Assembly: GCA_001914785.1 (NCBI GenBank)
Contig: MNDE01000099.1
Location: forward strand, 1 to 48,037
Length of the DNA stretch: 48,037 nucleotides
Direction of reading: 5' to 3'
Source: Acidobacteria bacterium 13_2_20CM_57_17
GTDB taxonomy: Bacteria > Acidobacteriota > Terriglobia > Acidiferrales > UBA7541
Within the stretch, counting starts at the first letter, position 1, and each line of letters opens with the position of its first letter. Positions 7,999 through 16,424 of the stretch are shown here, piece by piece. Made by a program: the position numbers and the translations under genes. The notes under the pieces were generated by a model that was given only the letters and a program-made list of their open reading frames with translations, did not search any database and was not told where the DNA came from.

Positions 7999-9204
7999 AT
8001 GGAGACTGCTTACATCTGCGACGCGATTCGGACGCCGTTCGGGCGCTACGGCGGAGCGCTTGCCTCCATTCGGGCCGACGATCTCGCAGCGATTCCTCTT
8101 AAAGCCCTGGTCGAGCGCAACGCGGATGTCGATTGGAGCGCCGTGGACGATGTCGTCTACGGGTGCGCCAATCAGGCTGGCGAAGACAATCGCAACGTTG
8201 CCCGCATGGCGCTCTTGCTCGCAGGTTTACCGAAGGAAGTTCCGGGCGCAACGGTCAATCGCCTCTGCGGTTCGAGTATGGACGCCGTTGCGTCCGCTGC
8301 GCGAGCCATCAAATCCGGCGAAGCGGACCTCGTGATTGCCGGCGGCGTCGAGAGCATGTCCCGTGCTCCCTTCGTCATCGCCAAGGCCGACAGCGCCTAC
8401 TCGCGCTCGCTGAAAATGGAAGACACCACGCTCGGCTGGCGGTTCATCAATCCACTGATGAAAGCCAAATACGGCGTCGATTCCATGCCGGAGACCGGCG
8501 AAAACGTCGCCGAAGAATTTCGCATCTCGCGCAAAGACCAGGATCTCTTCGCGCTCCGGAGCCAGCAGCGCGCTGCCGACGCCATCCGTAGCTGCAGATT
8601 GACGCAGGAAATTGTGACCGTGCCTATCCTGCAAAAGAACGGCGACCCGCTTCTCTTTTCGCAGGACGAACATCCTCGGCCAGACACGTCCCTGGAAGCG
8701 CTTTCCAAATTAAAGCCGGTCGTGAAACCGAATGGCACGATCACTGCCGGAAATGCTTCGGGCGTGAATGATGGGGCTTGCGCATTACTGTTAGCCTCAG
8801 AGGCGGCGGTGAAATGGCATAAATTGACACCGAAGGCCAGAGTCGTGGCTTCTGCCGCTGCTGGCGTTGCTCCGCGAATTATGGGGATGGGTCCCGCACC
8901 AGCGACGCGTAAAGCTTTGGCGAAGGCAGGATTGTCGCTCGCGCAAATGGACGTCGTGGAATTGAATGAAGCATTCGCGTCGCAGGCGCTCGCCGTGCTG
9001 CGCGAATTGAAAATCCCGGACGACGCGGCACACGTGAATCCCAACGGCGGCGCAATAGCCATCGGGCACCCGTTAGGTGCCAGCGGCGCGCGGCTTGTAA
9101 CCACTGCTCTTTATCAGCTTTTGAGGGCCAACGGCAAATATGCGCTATGCACCATGTGCATCGGTGTCGGCCAAGGAATTGCCCTGATCTTGGAGCGCGT
9201 TTAG
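7999..9204 (+). CDS. pcaF: 3-oxoadipyl-CoA/acetyl-CoA thiolase (PcaF type)
   Basis: This 401-residue thiolase has the nucleophilic cysteine in VNRLCGSSMDAV (C90), the active-site His in IGHPLGASGAR (H357) and the second catalytic Cys in CTMCIGVGQG (C387). The segment YGCANQAGEDNRNVARMA near residue 54 is characteristic of beta-ketoadipyl-CoA thiolases. The enzyme would cleave 3-oxoadipyl-CoA to succinyl-CoA and acetyl-CoA at the end of aromatic-ring (protocatechuate/catechol) degradation. The next gene, a 3-oxoadipate enol-lactonase homologue, supports this assignment over a generic fatty-acid thiolase. The ATG is preceded by AAGGA. The transferase PcaIJ and ring-cleavage genes are not in the window, so the pathway is only partly encoded here. 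Confidence 0.88.
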   Translation: METAYICDAIRTPFGRYGGALASIRADDLAAIPLKALVERNADVDWSAVDDVVYGCANQAGEDNRNVARMALLLAGLPKEVPGATVNRLCGSSMDAVASAARAIKSGEADLVIAGGVESMSRAPFVIAKADSAYSRSLKMEDTTLGWRFINPLMKAKYGVDSMPETGENVAEEFRISRKDQDLFALRSQQRAADAIRSCRLTQEIVTVPILQKNGDPLLFSQDEHPRPDTSLEALSKLKPVVKPNGTITAGNASGVNDGACALLLASEAAVKWHKLTPKARVVASAAAGVAPRIMGMGPAPATRKALAKAGLSLAQMDVVELNEAFASQALAVLRELKIPDDAAHVNPNGGAIAIGHPLGASGARLVTTALYQLLRANGKYALCTMCIGVGQGIALILERV

Positions 9205-9260
9205 CATCGCCAGCTACGCGCGAGCTTCGGCGAAATTCTCCCGGAGGAAGAGTAACCTCG

Positions 9261-10040
9261 ATGCCCATCCTTAAATCTGGAGAAGCCGGGATTCATTACA
9301 CGTTGGAAGGCCAGAGTGGATTGCCCGTGCTAGTCTTTTCAAATTCCCTCGGCGCGAACCATTCCATGTGGGACCCGCAAGCTTCCGAATTTCGCAAGAA
9401 GTTCCGCATCCTTCGCTACGATACGAGAGGTCACGGTCAGTCGTCGTCCACTCCTGGCCCTTACTCGATCGAGCTTCTCGCAAAAGATGTCATTGCATTG
9501 CTGGATGCACAGGGTTTGGACCCCGTCCATTTCTGCGGCTTGTCTATGGGTGGAATGATAGGTATGTGGCTGGGACTCAACGCGCCCGCACGTCTCAACA
9601 AACTGGTGCTATGCAACACTGGCGCGAGAATTGGAACTCTCGAAACGTGGAACGCGCGTATCGAAGCCGTTCGAAAAAATGGGATGAAATCGGTCGCTCC
9701 GGCGATTATCGAGCGATGGTTCACTCCGGCCTTTCGCCAGAAATCGCCGAACACGATGGCAAATATTCTCAAAATGATTGAGGAAGCAAACCCTGAGGGC
9801 TATGTCGCCTGCTGCGCGGCCATTCGCGATTTCGATTGCCGCGAACAATTAGGCAAGATTCGCACGCCAACTCTCGTGATTTCCGGAGCGCATGATCCGG
9901 CCACGCCTCCTCAAGACGGGCGCTTTCTCGCGCAACAGATTCCCGCAGCGCGCTACATTGAACTCAATGCCGCGCACCTCTCCAATATCGAGGCTCAAGA
10001 TCGCTTCAACGATGAACTTGCTGCGTTTCTGAACTCCTGA
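9261..10040 (+). CDS. pcaD: 3-oxoadipate enol-lactonase (alpha/beta hydrolase)
   Basis: This 259-residue alpha/beta hydrolase has its nucleophile elbow GLSMGGM (S95), the acid in SGAHDPATP (D212) and the catalytic His in NAAHLSN (H239). The oxyanion region FSNSLGANHSMWDPQ and YDTRGHGQS are typical of PcaD, which opens 3-oxoadipate enol-lactone to 3-oxoadipate. It lies 56 nt downstream of pcaF on the same strand, matching beta-ketoadipate gene clusters. I place the start at ATG 9261, preceded by GGAGGAAGAG; a longer open frame reaches back into pcaF but its extra residues look non-coding. Other carboxylic-ester hydrolase activity is possible, but context favours PcaD. Confidence 0.87.
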   Translation: MPILKSGEAGIHYTLEGQSGLPVLVFSNSLGANHSMWDPQASEFRKKFRILRYDTRGHGQSSSTPGPYSIELLAKDVIALLDAQGLDPVHFCGLSMGGMIGMWLGLNAPARLNKLVLCNTGARIGTLETWNARIEAVRKNGMKSVAPAIIERWFTPAFRQKSPNTMANILKMIEEANPEGYVACCAAIRDFDCREQLGKIRTPTLVISGAHDPATPPQDGRFLAQQIPAARYIELNAAHLSNIEAQDRFNDELAAFLNS

Positions 10041-10046
10041 ACGGGA

Positions 10047-10412
10047 CTAATTACAATCAGAGTTGCAACCTTTGCCAAGCGTTTCGCTTTCGATCAAAAA
10101 TGTGCGTGTAACTAGCGAGCGGTCTGTAAGCAGTGCCGTCGCCGGGAAATGCGAGTTTCGCACTTTGCGTACCAATCCAAGGGGTCGCACCCTTCCGTCA
10201 TTGCTCACGTTGCACTCGAATACCACCGTACCGCGTTTGTCAATGATTACCATCTTGAACGGCGGGCAGCACTTGCCTGGTTCGCTTGGCCGGATGAAAC
10301 CTATCATTTCATCGGCCAGCCCGCTTGCAATGTTCTTGTAATTCAGGGCCTGTAAGGTATTGAGCCATCTGCTCTTGCGGCTGAGTGCGAATCCACCGCT
10401 GTTGTTCTTCAT
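10047..10412 (-). CDS. Hypothetical protein, 121 residues
   Basis: I do not recognise this family. The product is soluble, without signal peptide or membrane segment. Its centre (KMVIIDKRGTVVFECNVS) looks like two beta strands with a turn, and it has a C-P-P motif and a cysteine-containing tail. The start is backed by a good AAGGAG site nine bases upstream of the ATG at 10412, which is the main evidence that it is a real gene. It is convergent with pcaD, only six bases away, and divergent from the GntR regulator region. The AT-rich operator-like sequences at 10518-10620 lie between it and the regulator and could control both. Confidence 0.5.
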   Translation of the reverse strand: MKNNSGGFALSRKSRWLNTLQALNYKNIASGLADEMIGFIRPSEPGKCCPPFKMVIIDKRGTVVFECNVSNDGRVRPLGLVRKVRNSHFPATALLTDRSLVTRTFLIESETLGKGCNSDCN

Positions 10413-10775
10413 TGCTTAATCTCCTTCAGGTCGCGAGTTCGACTCGGAAGAAGCTCGATCTTGCCTCCAAGCAACCCGCCCCGGAAGACGCAAGGCGCGC
10501 ACCCAACGCCTCTAACCAGCTATATGGCTGAATTACGCATAGCTATATAGCACTGCTTTTTTGTTGTCAAGCGTTATTTCATACTTTATACAGGTATGGG
10601 AGAAAGAGCACTATAGCACTCTGCAGGTTGCGCTCTATAACACGCTTGGTGCCGGAGTGAACTCCCATCGCTTTCGCCGCTTGACGAACGGTCAGAATAG
10701 AATATCGTTCTTGATATGAAGCCTACTTCCGTCCAGCCGTCCACGAAGAGATCCCGTTCCAACGCGGGAGAACGA
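10413..10775. other. Regulatory region upstream of the GntR gene
   Basis: This divergent region contains no gene. It is markedly AT-rich from 10510 to 10620 and contains a sigma70-like promoter with flanking TATAGCACT repeats, described separately. The extra open reading frame between 10716 and 10775 is probably untranslated leader. Confidence 0.55.
10541..10620 (+). promoter_or_regulatory. Promoter with flanking TATAGCACT repeats, putative GntR operator
   Basis: A promoter-like pair TTGTCA (10564-10569) and TATACA (10587-10592) has ideal 17-nt spacing and points to the GntR gene. It is bracketed by two exact direct copies of TATAGCACT at 10546-10554 and 10612-10620, 66 nt apart. The upstream copy is part of the 10-bp palindrome GCTATATAGC (10542-10551), and a related AGCTATATGGCT lies at 10518-10529. 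The arrangement fits autoregulation by the adjacent regulator; this is inference from position only. Confidence 0.5.
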
Positions 10776-11498
10776 ATGACTGCGAAAAATCGCAACGGCC
10801 AGCCCGCCTACCAGAGAATTCAGGGCGTCATCCGCAAGCGCATCGATTCGGGGCAGTTGCATCCGGGAGACGCCGTCGCTTCCGAGCGTGACCTCGCCAA
10901 AATTCATCAGGTCAGCCTTATGACCGCCCGTCACGCTCTTGCGTCGCTCGAGCGCGAAGGAATTGTCGAGCGCCGTCGCGGCATCGGAACTTTTGTCGCC
11001 GCCCCCAAAATTCACTTCAATAAACTGATGAGCTATACCGAGCAAATGTCCAGCCGCAGCCTGGTGGCCGGTTCCAAAGTGCTCTTCGCTAAAGTGCTCG
11101 ACAATGAAAACGAAGCGGCCGCGCGGCTCTCTCTTCCGCCAACCAGCCACATCATTAAGCTCGAGCGCTTGCGGCATGCTGCGGGCGAGCCCTTTGCTCT
11201 GGAAACCTGTTACCTCAACGCCGCTGAATTCCCAGGCCTCTTGGACGCGCCCATCTGGCGGGATTCTCTCTTCGGAGTCCTCGAGCGCGATTACAAGGTC
11301 GAACTCGGCTATGCCGATGAAGAAGTTGACGCCACTGCGGCCGATCCGAGAATCGCCGAGACTCTCTCCATTCCCCGCCGCGATCCCCTGCTGCGCATTC
11401 GCCAGGTTATCTATTCCACCAAAGGCCGGCCGATCATGTATGTGCTGGGCTTCTATCGTTCGGACCGTCACAATCTCGTCATTCGCCGGTTCCGGTAA
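10776..11498 (+). CDS. GntR-family transcriptional regulator, HutC/NagR type with UTRA domain
   Basis: The 240-residue form has an N-terminal winged HTH (AYQRIQGVIRKRI, GDAVASERDLAKIHQVS and LEREGIVERRRGIGTFVA are the conserved GntR blocks). A C-terminal UTRA ligand-binding domain follows, with the phrase ALETCYLNAAEFPGL and an RIRQV-type end strand. UTRA domains bind small molecules, and the immediate neighbour nagB suggests an amino-sugar phosphate, as in NagR/DasR. I prefer ATG 10776, which follows GGGAGAACGA; an in-frame ATG at 10716 lacks a ribosome-binding site. It lies 74 nt upstream of nagB and is probably co-transcribed. The ligand is inferred from context. Confidence 0.88.
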   Translation: MTAKNRNGQPAYQRIQGVIRKRIDSGQLHPGDAVASERDLAKIHQVSLMTARHALASLEREGIVERRRGIGTFVAAPKIHFNKLMSYTEQMSSRSLVAGSKVLFAKVLDNENEAAARLSLPPTSHIIKLERLRHAAGEPFALETCYLNAAEFPGLLDAPIWRDSLFGVLERDYKVELGYADEEVDATAADPRIAETLSIPRRDPLLRIRQVIYSTKGRPIMYVLGFYRSDRHNLVIRRFR

Positions 11499-11572
11499 TG
11501 CAGACGAATTCCTTTCGCTGGCTCAAATCTGTCTCAGTTAATGCGTAATACTCAGTTCAGAGAGGACGCCGC

Positions 11573-12367
11573 ATGCTGGTAATCCTGAAGCGCGACGACG
11601 AAGAAATCAGCCGCCAGGCCGCGCAACTCATCGCCAGTGGCATACACAAGAAACCCGCATTGACGCTGGGATTGGCCACGGGCAGCACCATGGTCGGCGT
11701 TTACAAGCAGCTCGTGCATCTTCACAAACAGGGCTCGCTCGATTTCTCGCGCGTCATAACCTTTAACCTTGATGAGTATCTTGGGCTTGCCGCTGCTCAT
11801 CCTCAGAGCTTTCATTATTTCATGGAGGAAAATCTCTTCGCCCACATCAATGTGAACCCTCGCAACGTCCACATTCCCGACGGAACCATCCGCGGCAATT
11901 ACGATCAGTACTGCGCGTCTTACGAAGAGTCCATCCGGAAAGCCGGAGGCATCGACATTCAGCTTCTGGGAATCGGGCGTAACGGCCACATTGGTTTCAA
12001 TGAGCCGACCTCCAGCATCGGCTCCCGCACGCGCCTGAAGGTCTTGAGCAAGGAAACGTTGGACGACAACGCAAAATTCTTTGCGCCCGGTGAGGAGAGT
12101 CCGCGCTGCGCCATCACCATGGGCATTGGCACCATCCTGGAGGCGCGTAAAATTGTCTTGCTCGCCGCCGGCGCAGCGAAGTCCGCTGCGGTCGCGAAGT
12201 CCATCGAAGGCCCAATCACCTCCGCGGTCTCCGCTTCCGCCCTTCAATTGCATCCCGAGGTGACTTTCATCATCGATGACGCCGCGGCGGCGCAACTTAC
12301 CCAGCGCGACTACTATCACCGCGTGCTCGAAATGACCGCTCTCTTGACTCCCGATCGCCTTGGGTAA
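11573..12367 (+). CDS. nagB: Glucosamine-6-phosphate deaminase
   Basis: This 264-residue enzyme of the NagB/isomerase fold converts glucosamine-6-phosphate to fructose-6-phosphate and ammonia. Visible signatures are the phosphate loop ATGSTM (35-40), NLDEYLGL with catalytic D67/E68, and GIGRNGHIGFNEP carrying H139 and E144. Length matches the E. coli enzyme (266). The ATG follows AGAGAGGAC. No nagA or transporter is adjacent, so NagB stands alone with its regulator, a minimal amino-sugar switch. A 6-phosphogluconolactonase is excluded by the GHIGFNEP block. Confidence 0.95.
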   Translation: MLVILKRDDEEISRQAAQLIASGIHKKPALTLGLATGSTMVGVYKQLVHLHKQGSLDFSRVITFNLDEYLGLAAAHPQSFHYFMEENLFAHINVNPRNVHIPDGTIRGNYDQYCASYEESIRKAGGIDIQLLGIGRNGHIGFNEPTSSIGSRTRLKVLSKETLDDNAKFFAPGEESPRCAITMGIGTILEARKIVLLAAGAAKSAAVAKSIEGPITSAVSASALQLHPEVTFIIDDAAAAQLTQRDYYHRVLEMTALLTPDRLG

Positions 12368-12470
12368 ATCCAACTTCCCTCTCTCGACTTGACCCTGAAC
12401 ACAATTTCAGGTCCGATTTGCCGTAGACTTGGTGTCCAGGTATCAGTGAGGAGTCGCACTGCGCGAACGC

Positions 12471-13091
12471 ATGAAACCTCCAAAGCTCTTCCCCATGTTC
12501 CTCAAGCTTTTGGCTAGGCCATGCCTCGTCGTCGGAGCGGGCGCCATCGCCGAATCCAAAATCGCCAGCCTTCTCGAGGCCGGCGCTCGCGTGCGAGTTG
12601 TTGCGCCCGAAGCGACGGAGCAAATCCGTTCCTGGGCGGCATCCAAAACCATCGAATGGCATCAGCGGCCATTCCAGCCTGCCGATCTCGAAAGCATGTT
12701 CTTGGTGATTGCAGCCACGTCCTCCACTGAACTTCACGAGCGCATTTACAAGGAAGCAACCCAGCGCGGCGTCCTCTGCAACATCGTTGACGTTCCCGCT
12801 CTATGCGATTTCTACTACCCTTCCGTCGTCCAGCGTGGGGCGCTGCAAATCGCCATTTCGACCGCTGGGCAAAGCCCGGCGCTCGCCCAGCGCCTCAGGA
12901 AGCAACTCGAAGATCAGTTCGGCCCGGAATACGAAGAATGGCTCACGCAGCTAGGCGAAGCTCGCGATAGGCTCCGTTCCGCCAACGCGAATCCTGAGCA
13001 ACGGAAACGCTTGCTGCACGAGGATGCCAGCGAGGAAGCTTTCGAAGCCTTCCTGCGAAATCGCCGCCAGAAGAAACTCCAAGGCAAGTAG
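12471..13091 (+). CDS. Precorrin-2 dehydrogenase / sirohydrochlorin ferrochelatase domain (Met8/CysG-N)
   Basis: The 206-residue protein corresponds to the N-terminal half of CysG (Met8p family). It oxidises precorrin-2 with NAD to sirohydrochlorin and may insert iron to give sirohaem. The Rossmann motif is seen in CLVVGAGAIAESKI, followed by the conserved blocks FLVIAATSSTELHERIY, GVLCNIVD and FYYPSVVQRGALQIAISTAGQSPALAQRLR. The ATG at 12471 lacks a strong ribosome-binding site. It sits between nagB and a truncated SUMT and faces hemD, so this is a tetrapyrrole/sirohaem group. Precorrin-2 must come from a functional SUMT, and the one next door looks incomplete. Confidence 0.9.
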   Translation: MKPPKLFPMFLKLLARPCLVVGAGAIAESKIASLLEAGARVRVVAPEATEQIRSWAASKTIEWHQRPFQPADLESMFLVIAATSSTELHERIYKEATQRGVLCNIVDVPALCDFYYPSVVQRGALQIAISTAGQSPALAQRLRKQLEDQFGPEYEEWLTQLGEARDRLRSANANPEQRKRLLHEDASEEAFEAFLRNRRQKKLQGK

Positions 13092-13298
13092 TCCCGGTAC
13101 TTCGCGAACAGTCCATTTCGCCCCTCTTCTGATCAATATTTTCGATTCATCAAATTCATACTTTCGCGCCTTCCCGTACCATCGGCGGTGCTAGTGTTGC
13201 ATTGTTGTATCAGCGGTGGCCGCCTGTTGGGATTGCTGCCGCTAGAAGGGCCGCTGGCCCAGGCCGGCGGCGGGATTGCATCCAATCCAGGTGCTGCT

Positions 13299-13691
13299 AT
13301 GAAGGGAAAAGTCTACTTGATGGGGGCCGGTTCAGGAGATCCCGACCTTCTGTCGGCCCAGGCTGTGCGCGTGCTGCGCGCTGCCGAAGTCGTCTTGCAT
13401 GACGACCCGGTTTCGCCGGAAATTCTTGAATTTGTGCCCGCCTCGGCGCAAGTGCGCAATGTGCACAAGCTTGGCTTGCAAGCAAACAGTCTCCAGGAAA
13501 AAGTTCATTCCCTGCTCATCGCCGCCGCGCGGGATGGACACTATGTCGTGCGCCTTAAAACGGGCGATGCCCTCTCCGCTGCTCAGGCCGACGACGAGAC
13601 AGTAGCTCTCGCTGAGGCGGGAGTCGATTTCGAAATGATTCCCCAGGCCGGATCGGCCGTGGGAGCCGCCGCAGGCGCAAACTCGCGCTGA
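13299..13691 (+). CDS. Truncated uroporphyrinogen-III C-methyltransferase-like protein
   Basis: The 130-residue product matches only the N-terminal half of SUMT/CobA methyltransferases (normally about 250 residues). GKVYLMGAGSGDPDLLSAQA, VLRAAEVVLHDD and VSPEILEFVP correspond well to the family. The later block that normally reads VRLKGGDPFVFGRGGEE is here VRLKTGDALSAAQADDE, so the SAM-binding glycines and phenylalanines are lost. The chain then ends after VGAAAGANSR, where the family would continue with about 120 residues. No remnants of the C-terminal half are seen before convergent hemD, so this looks like a deletion rather than a frameshift. I use ATG 13299, behind AGGTG; the frame extends to 13188 without support. 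Possibly a decaying gene, or a repurposed half-domain. Confidence 0.7.
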   Translation: MKGKVYLMGAGSGDPDLLSAQAVRVLRAAEVVLHDDPVSPEILEFVPASAQVRNVHKLGLQANSLQEKVHSLLIAAARDGHYVVRLKTGDALSAAQADDETVALAEAGVDFEMIPQAGSAVGAAAGANSR

Positions 13692-13700
13692 GGGCTCCGC

Positions 13701-13721
13701 ACTAGTCTCATTTAGACTAGT
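13701..13721. terminator. Short hairpin between convergent genes
   Basis: ACTAGTCT (13701-13708), a five-base loop and AGACTAGT (13714-13721) form a perfect 8-bp stem in the 34-nt gap between the SUMT fragment and hemD. It has no long T run, so it would be at most a weak bidirectional terminator. Confidence 0.45.
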
Positions 13722-13725
13722 TGTC

Positions 13726-14595
13726 TCATCGGGCAGAAGCAGTTCCCTGCCTCTTCCGACGAAGCAGTTCAGCGGCTTGTTCGGAGGCCTCTTTCACCAA
13801 ATAGCCCATCTTTGGATGCGAGGGTTCGAGATCGGCCTGGATCCCGCGCCGCCCCAATTCTTCTGAAGTGGTCGGCCCGATAGAAGCCACAACTGCGCGC
13901 GCGAGACCGTTCTTCACTGCTTCCTCCACCTTCATCTGGGCGGCAACCTGGAACAGATGGATCGCTTGAACCGCGGTCGTAAAGAGCGTCACTTCCACAG
14001 TTCCTTCGGCGATTGCTTTAATTGCCCCGCGCAGAGGCGCCAAGTCGTGCGGCAACGCCCATTGATAAACAGGCACGCGCGTCACTTGCGCGCCTCGCTC
14101 GCGCAGACCAGCCAGTAATTCAGGATTGGAAACGCCGTATTCCTGAACAGCGACTCGAGCCCCTTGCAAACTCAGTCCTTGCGAATTCTTGGCCGCATCG
14201 TCGAGTGCGCTCAACAGTTCATGCCAGGTATTCGGCTCGGGCGCGGTGATCGCGGGAGTGACGCCGATTTCGCGCAGGGCCGCGACGGGCTTCGGCCCGC
14301 GCGCCACGACTTTCACACGCTGAAGCGATGCGATGTATTCGTCGCGTTTGTGTGCCGTCTCGACAACATTCAAGAGGGCCCGCGTTCCCACACCGGTCAG
14401 GAAAATGACCATGTCAAATTTGCGGTCTATAAGACCCGCCGCGAGGGCCAGAGCTTCCGTGTTCGATTCCAGCGGCACTTCCCGCATGGAAGGCGCAACG
14501 ATTGCCTCCCCGCCGTAGGTGGTGATCAATTTGGCCATCTCTGGAGCGCGGCGGCTTTCCAGCGACAACACTCGCAATCCCGCAAATCCGCTCAC
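13726..14595 (-). CDS. hemD: Uroporphyrinogen-III synthase
   Basis: This 289-residue protein closes hydroxymethylbilane to uroporphyrinogen III, the branch-point precursor of haem, sirohaem and corrinoids. HemD sequences are poorly conserved, but the two-lobed pattern is present. There is an N-terminal lobe with VLSLESRRAPEMAKLITTYGG and MVIFLTGVGTRALL, then a second lobe with VTRVPVYQWALP, VTLFTTAVQAIHLF and VVASIGPTTSEELGRRGI, which is the most diagnostic block. Translation appears to start at a GTG at 14595 without an obvious ribosome-binding site. The C-terminal Lys/Arg-rich tail is unusual but harmless. It is convergent with the sirohaem genes, so it is a separate transcript of the same pathway group. 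Confidence 0.87.
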   Translation of the reverse strand: MSGFAGLRVLSLESRRAPEMAKLITTYGGEAIVAPSMREVPLESNTEALALAAGLIDRKFDMVIFLTGVGTRALLNVVETAHKRDEYIASLQRVKVVARGPKPVAALREIGVTPAITAPEPNTWHELLSALDDAAKNSQGLSLQGARVAVQEYGVSNPELLAGLRERGAQVTRVPVYQWALPHDLAPLRGAIKAIAEGTVEVTLFTTAVQAIHLFQVAAQMKVEEAVKNGLARAVVASIGPTTSEELGRRGIQADLEPSHPKMGYLVKEASEQAAELLRRKRQGTASAR

Positions 14596-14794
14596 AATAA
14601 TTGATTATTATCTAGAAATGTGCATCCTGCCAGCTTCAATTGAGCGCGGCCCAAAATCAGGTAAATCCCTGGGAGGCTTAGGGTGTTCGCCCGATTGTAT
14701 CTTCATGGCCCCCCGTTAGAGTTCACTCGAGGCTTGTGTGGCGTCCCAGGCTTTCTAGATCGCGCACACAACTCCGCAGGCCCCAAGGTGAGAC

Positions 14795-15154
14795 GTGGCA
14801 GCCGCGCAGGTGGGTCCCCTGTATTCCCGAAGAATGGTTTCACGCATTGAAACACATGAGCATGTGTGGGTCTGCTGGCTATGCGAAGGAATCGAAGACG
14901 TTTCCCGCGTTTGCGATCTAAGCGTGGGCGGATTGTTCCTCTCCACTTCCGTTCCCCGAAAGCTGGGCGCGCGCGCCAAGATTGATTTTCTTGTTCCCGA
15001 GGGACAGATCCGCGCCGAAGCCGTCGTGCAGCATCAGGTTCCCAACGGTGGCCTCGGCTTGAAGTTCACCGCGATAACCGACCAGGACTGCCCCCACTTG
15101 ATCGCCTTGATAAACAGGATTGGCACCCCGCCAACTCCTCCGCGCGCGAACTAG
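14795..15154 (+). CDS. PilZ-domain protein
   Basis: The 119-residue protein is a single PilZ-type beta barrel. Recognisable parts are the N-terminal arginines YSRRMVSRIET, the DLSVGGLFLST motif (the D/N-x-S-x-x-G signature of cyclic di-GMP binding PilZ) and FLVPEGQIRAEAVVQH with GLGLKFTAI. The RxxxR motif, R-R-M-V-S-R here, is present, so cyclic di-GMP binding is plausible. Start uncertain: GTG 14795 follows AAGGTGAG, while ATG 14834 would trim most of the RxxxR region. It is isolated between hemD and convergent galM. Targets in motility or exopolysaccharide control are inference. Confidence 0.75.
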   Translation: MAAAQVGPLYSRRMVSRIETHEHVWVCWLCEGIEDVSRVCDLSVGGLFLSTSVPRKLGARAKIDFLVPEGQIRAEAVVQHQVPNGGLGLKFTAITDQDCPHLIALINRIGTPPTPPRAN

Positions 15155-15187
15155 CGCGTTTGGCTTGTTGATTTCTTCCGGCGATAG

Positions 15188-16336
15188 TCACTTTTCTGCG
15201 GAAAACTTATACGTCGTGATGGTGTGGTACCGCTCGCCGGGATTCAGCGCGACGGACGGAAATTTCGGCTGGTTCGGCGAATCGGGAAAGTGCTGCGTTT
15301 CCAGGCAGAACGCGGAGCGTTTCGGATACGTCGCGCCGCCTTTCCCCGCAGCTTTGCCATCGAGAAAATTGCCGGTGTAAAACTGAACGCCCGGTTCCGT
15401 GGTCCAGACTTCCAGGACACGGCCTGAAGTGGGCTCGACGACGCGCGCGGCCAAGGTTTCGCTGGAGCCGGCTGAGCGGCGCAGGACAAAATTGTGGTCG
15501 TATCCGCCGCCGAGCTTCAGCTGCTCATCGTCCTGGCTAATGCGCGCGCCGATCGCCGTGGAGTTGCGAAAATCGAACGGCGTGCCCGCGACGTCACGCA
15601 GTTCGCCGGTGGGAATCAATCCAGAATCTACCGGAGTGAATTTGTCAGCCTCAATCGTCATCAGGTGGCCAAGAATATCGCCCGAACCCTGGCCAGCGAG
15701 ATTGAAGTAAGAGTGGTTGGTCAGATTGACCACAGTCTTCTTGTCGGTGGTGGCGGAGTATTCGATCTTCAACGCGTTTGCATCCGTCCAGGTGTACGTG
15801 ACGGTGACTTTCAAATTTCCGGGGAAGCCTTCCTCGCCGTCTTTGCTGAGGTAGGAAAGCTCAAGCGACTGGCCGTCTTTCTTGGAAAGAGTTTTGGCTG
15901 TCCATACCGCTTTGTTGAAGCCCTTGACGCCGCCGTGCAGGCTGTTCTCGCCGTTGTTTTTTGCAAGCGTGTAGGTCCTGCCGTCCAGCACAAACTGCGC
16001 ATGGCCGATGCGGTTTCCGTAGCGGCCAACCAGCGCGCCGAAATAACTTTTGTCATTCACGTACCCGTCGATTCCATCGTAACCGAGGACCACGTCGGCG
16101 AGCTTGCCGCCGCGGTCCGGAACCTTGAGCGAGACGACTGCCCCGCCATAGTTCGTGATGGAGACTTCCGCTCCGTTCTTATTCGTGAGCACAAAAAGAT
16201 CGGCCGGCTGGCCATCCGGAGTTTTCCCAAAGGATTTTTTAGTTGTCGAACCAGATTGAGATTTTGCGCCAGCCGGCGACAGAATGGTCATAAGCAACGC
16301 TCCCGAATAAATTGTAACCGCCATCAAACACTTCAT
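15188..16336 (-). CDS. galM: Secreted aldose 1-epimerase
   Basis: The 382-residue mature frame begins MKCLMAVTIYSGALLM, a signal peptide ending near SPAGAKS, so the enzyme should act outside the cytoplasm. The GalM fold is clear: GYVNDKSYFGALVGRYGNRI, NNGENSLHGG and VNLTNHSYFNLAG, then PTGELRDVAGTPFDF, and the late catalytic region with LETQHFPDSPNQPKFP. It interconverts alpha and beta anomers of aldohexoses (and arabinose), feeding transport. ATG 16336 is chosen because GGGGGA lies six bases upstream; a longer frame to 16432 would overlap the preceding gene and hide the signal peptide. It is the last gene of the arabinose/galactose operon on this strand. Confidence 0.93.
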   Translation of the reverse strand: MKCLMAVTIYSGALLMTILSPAGAKSQSGSTTKKSFGKTPDGQPADLFVLTNKNGAEVSITNYGGAVVSLKVPDRGGKLADVVLGYDGIDGYVNDKSYFGALVGRYGNRIGHAQFVLDGRTYTLAKNNGENSLHGGVKGFNKAVWTAKTLSKKDGQSLELSYLSKDGEEGFPGNLKVTVTYTWTDANALKIEYSATTDKKTVVNLTNHSYFNLAGQGSGDILGHLMTIEADKFTPVDSGLIPTGELRDVAGTPFDFRNSTAIGARISQDDEQLKLGGGYDHNFVLRRSAGSSETLAARVVEPTSGRVLEVWTTEPGVQFYTGNFLDGKAAGKGGATYPKRSAFCLETQHFPDSPNQPKFPSVALNPGERYHTITTYKFSAEK

Positions 16337-16424
16337 TCGAGTCCCCCGCATGCATCGCTTTCCGGTTGCAGCACGGAATCGCGTCAATAATTTTACTTGC
16401 TGGCGCGCACTTTCGCTCAATGAA

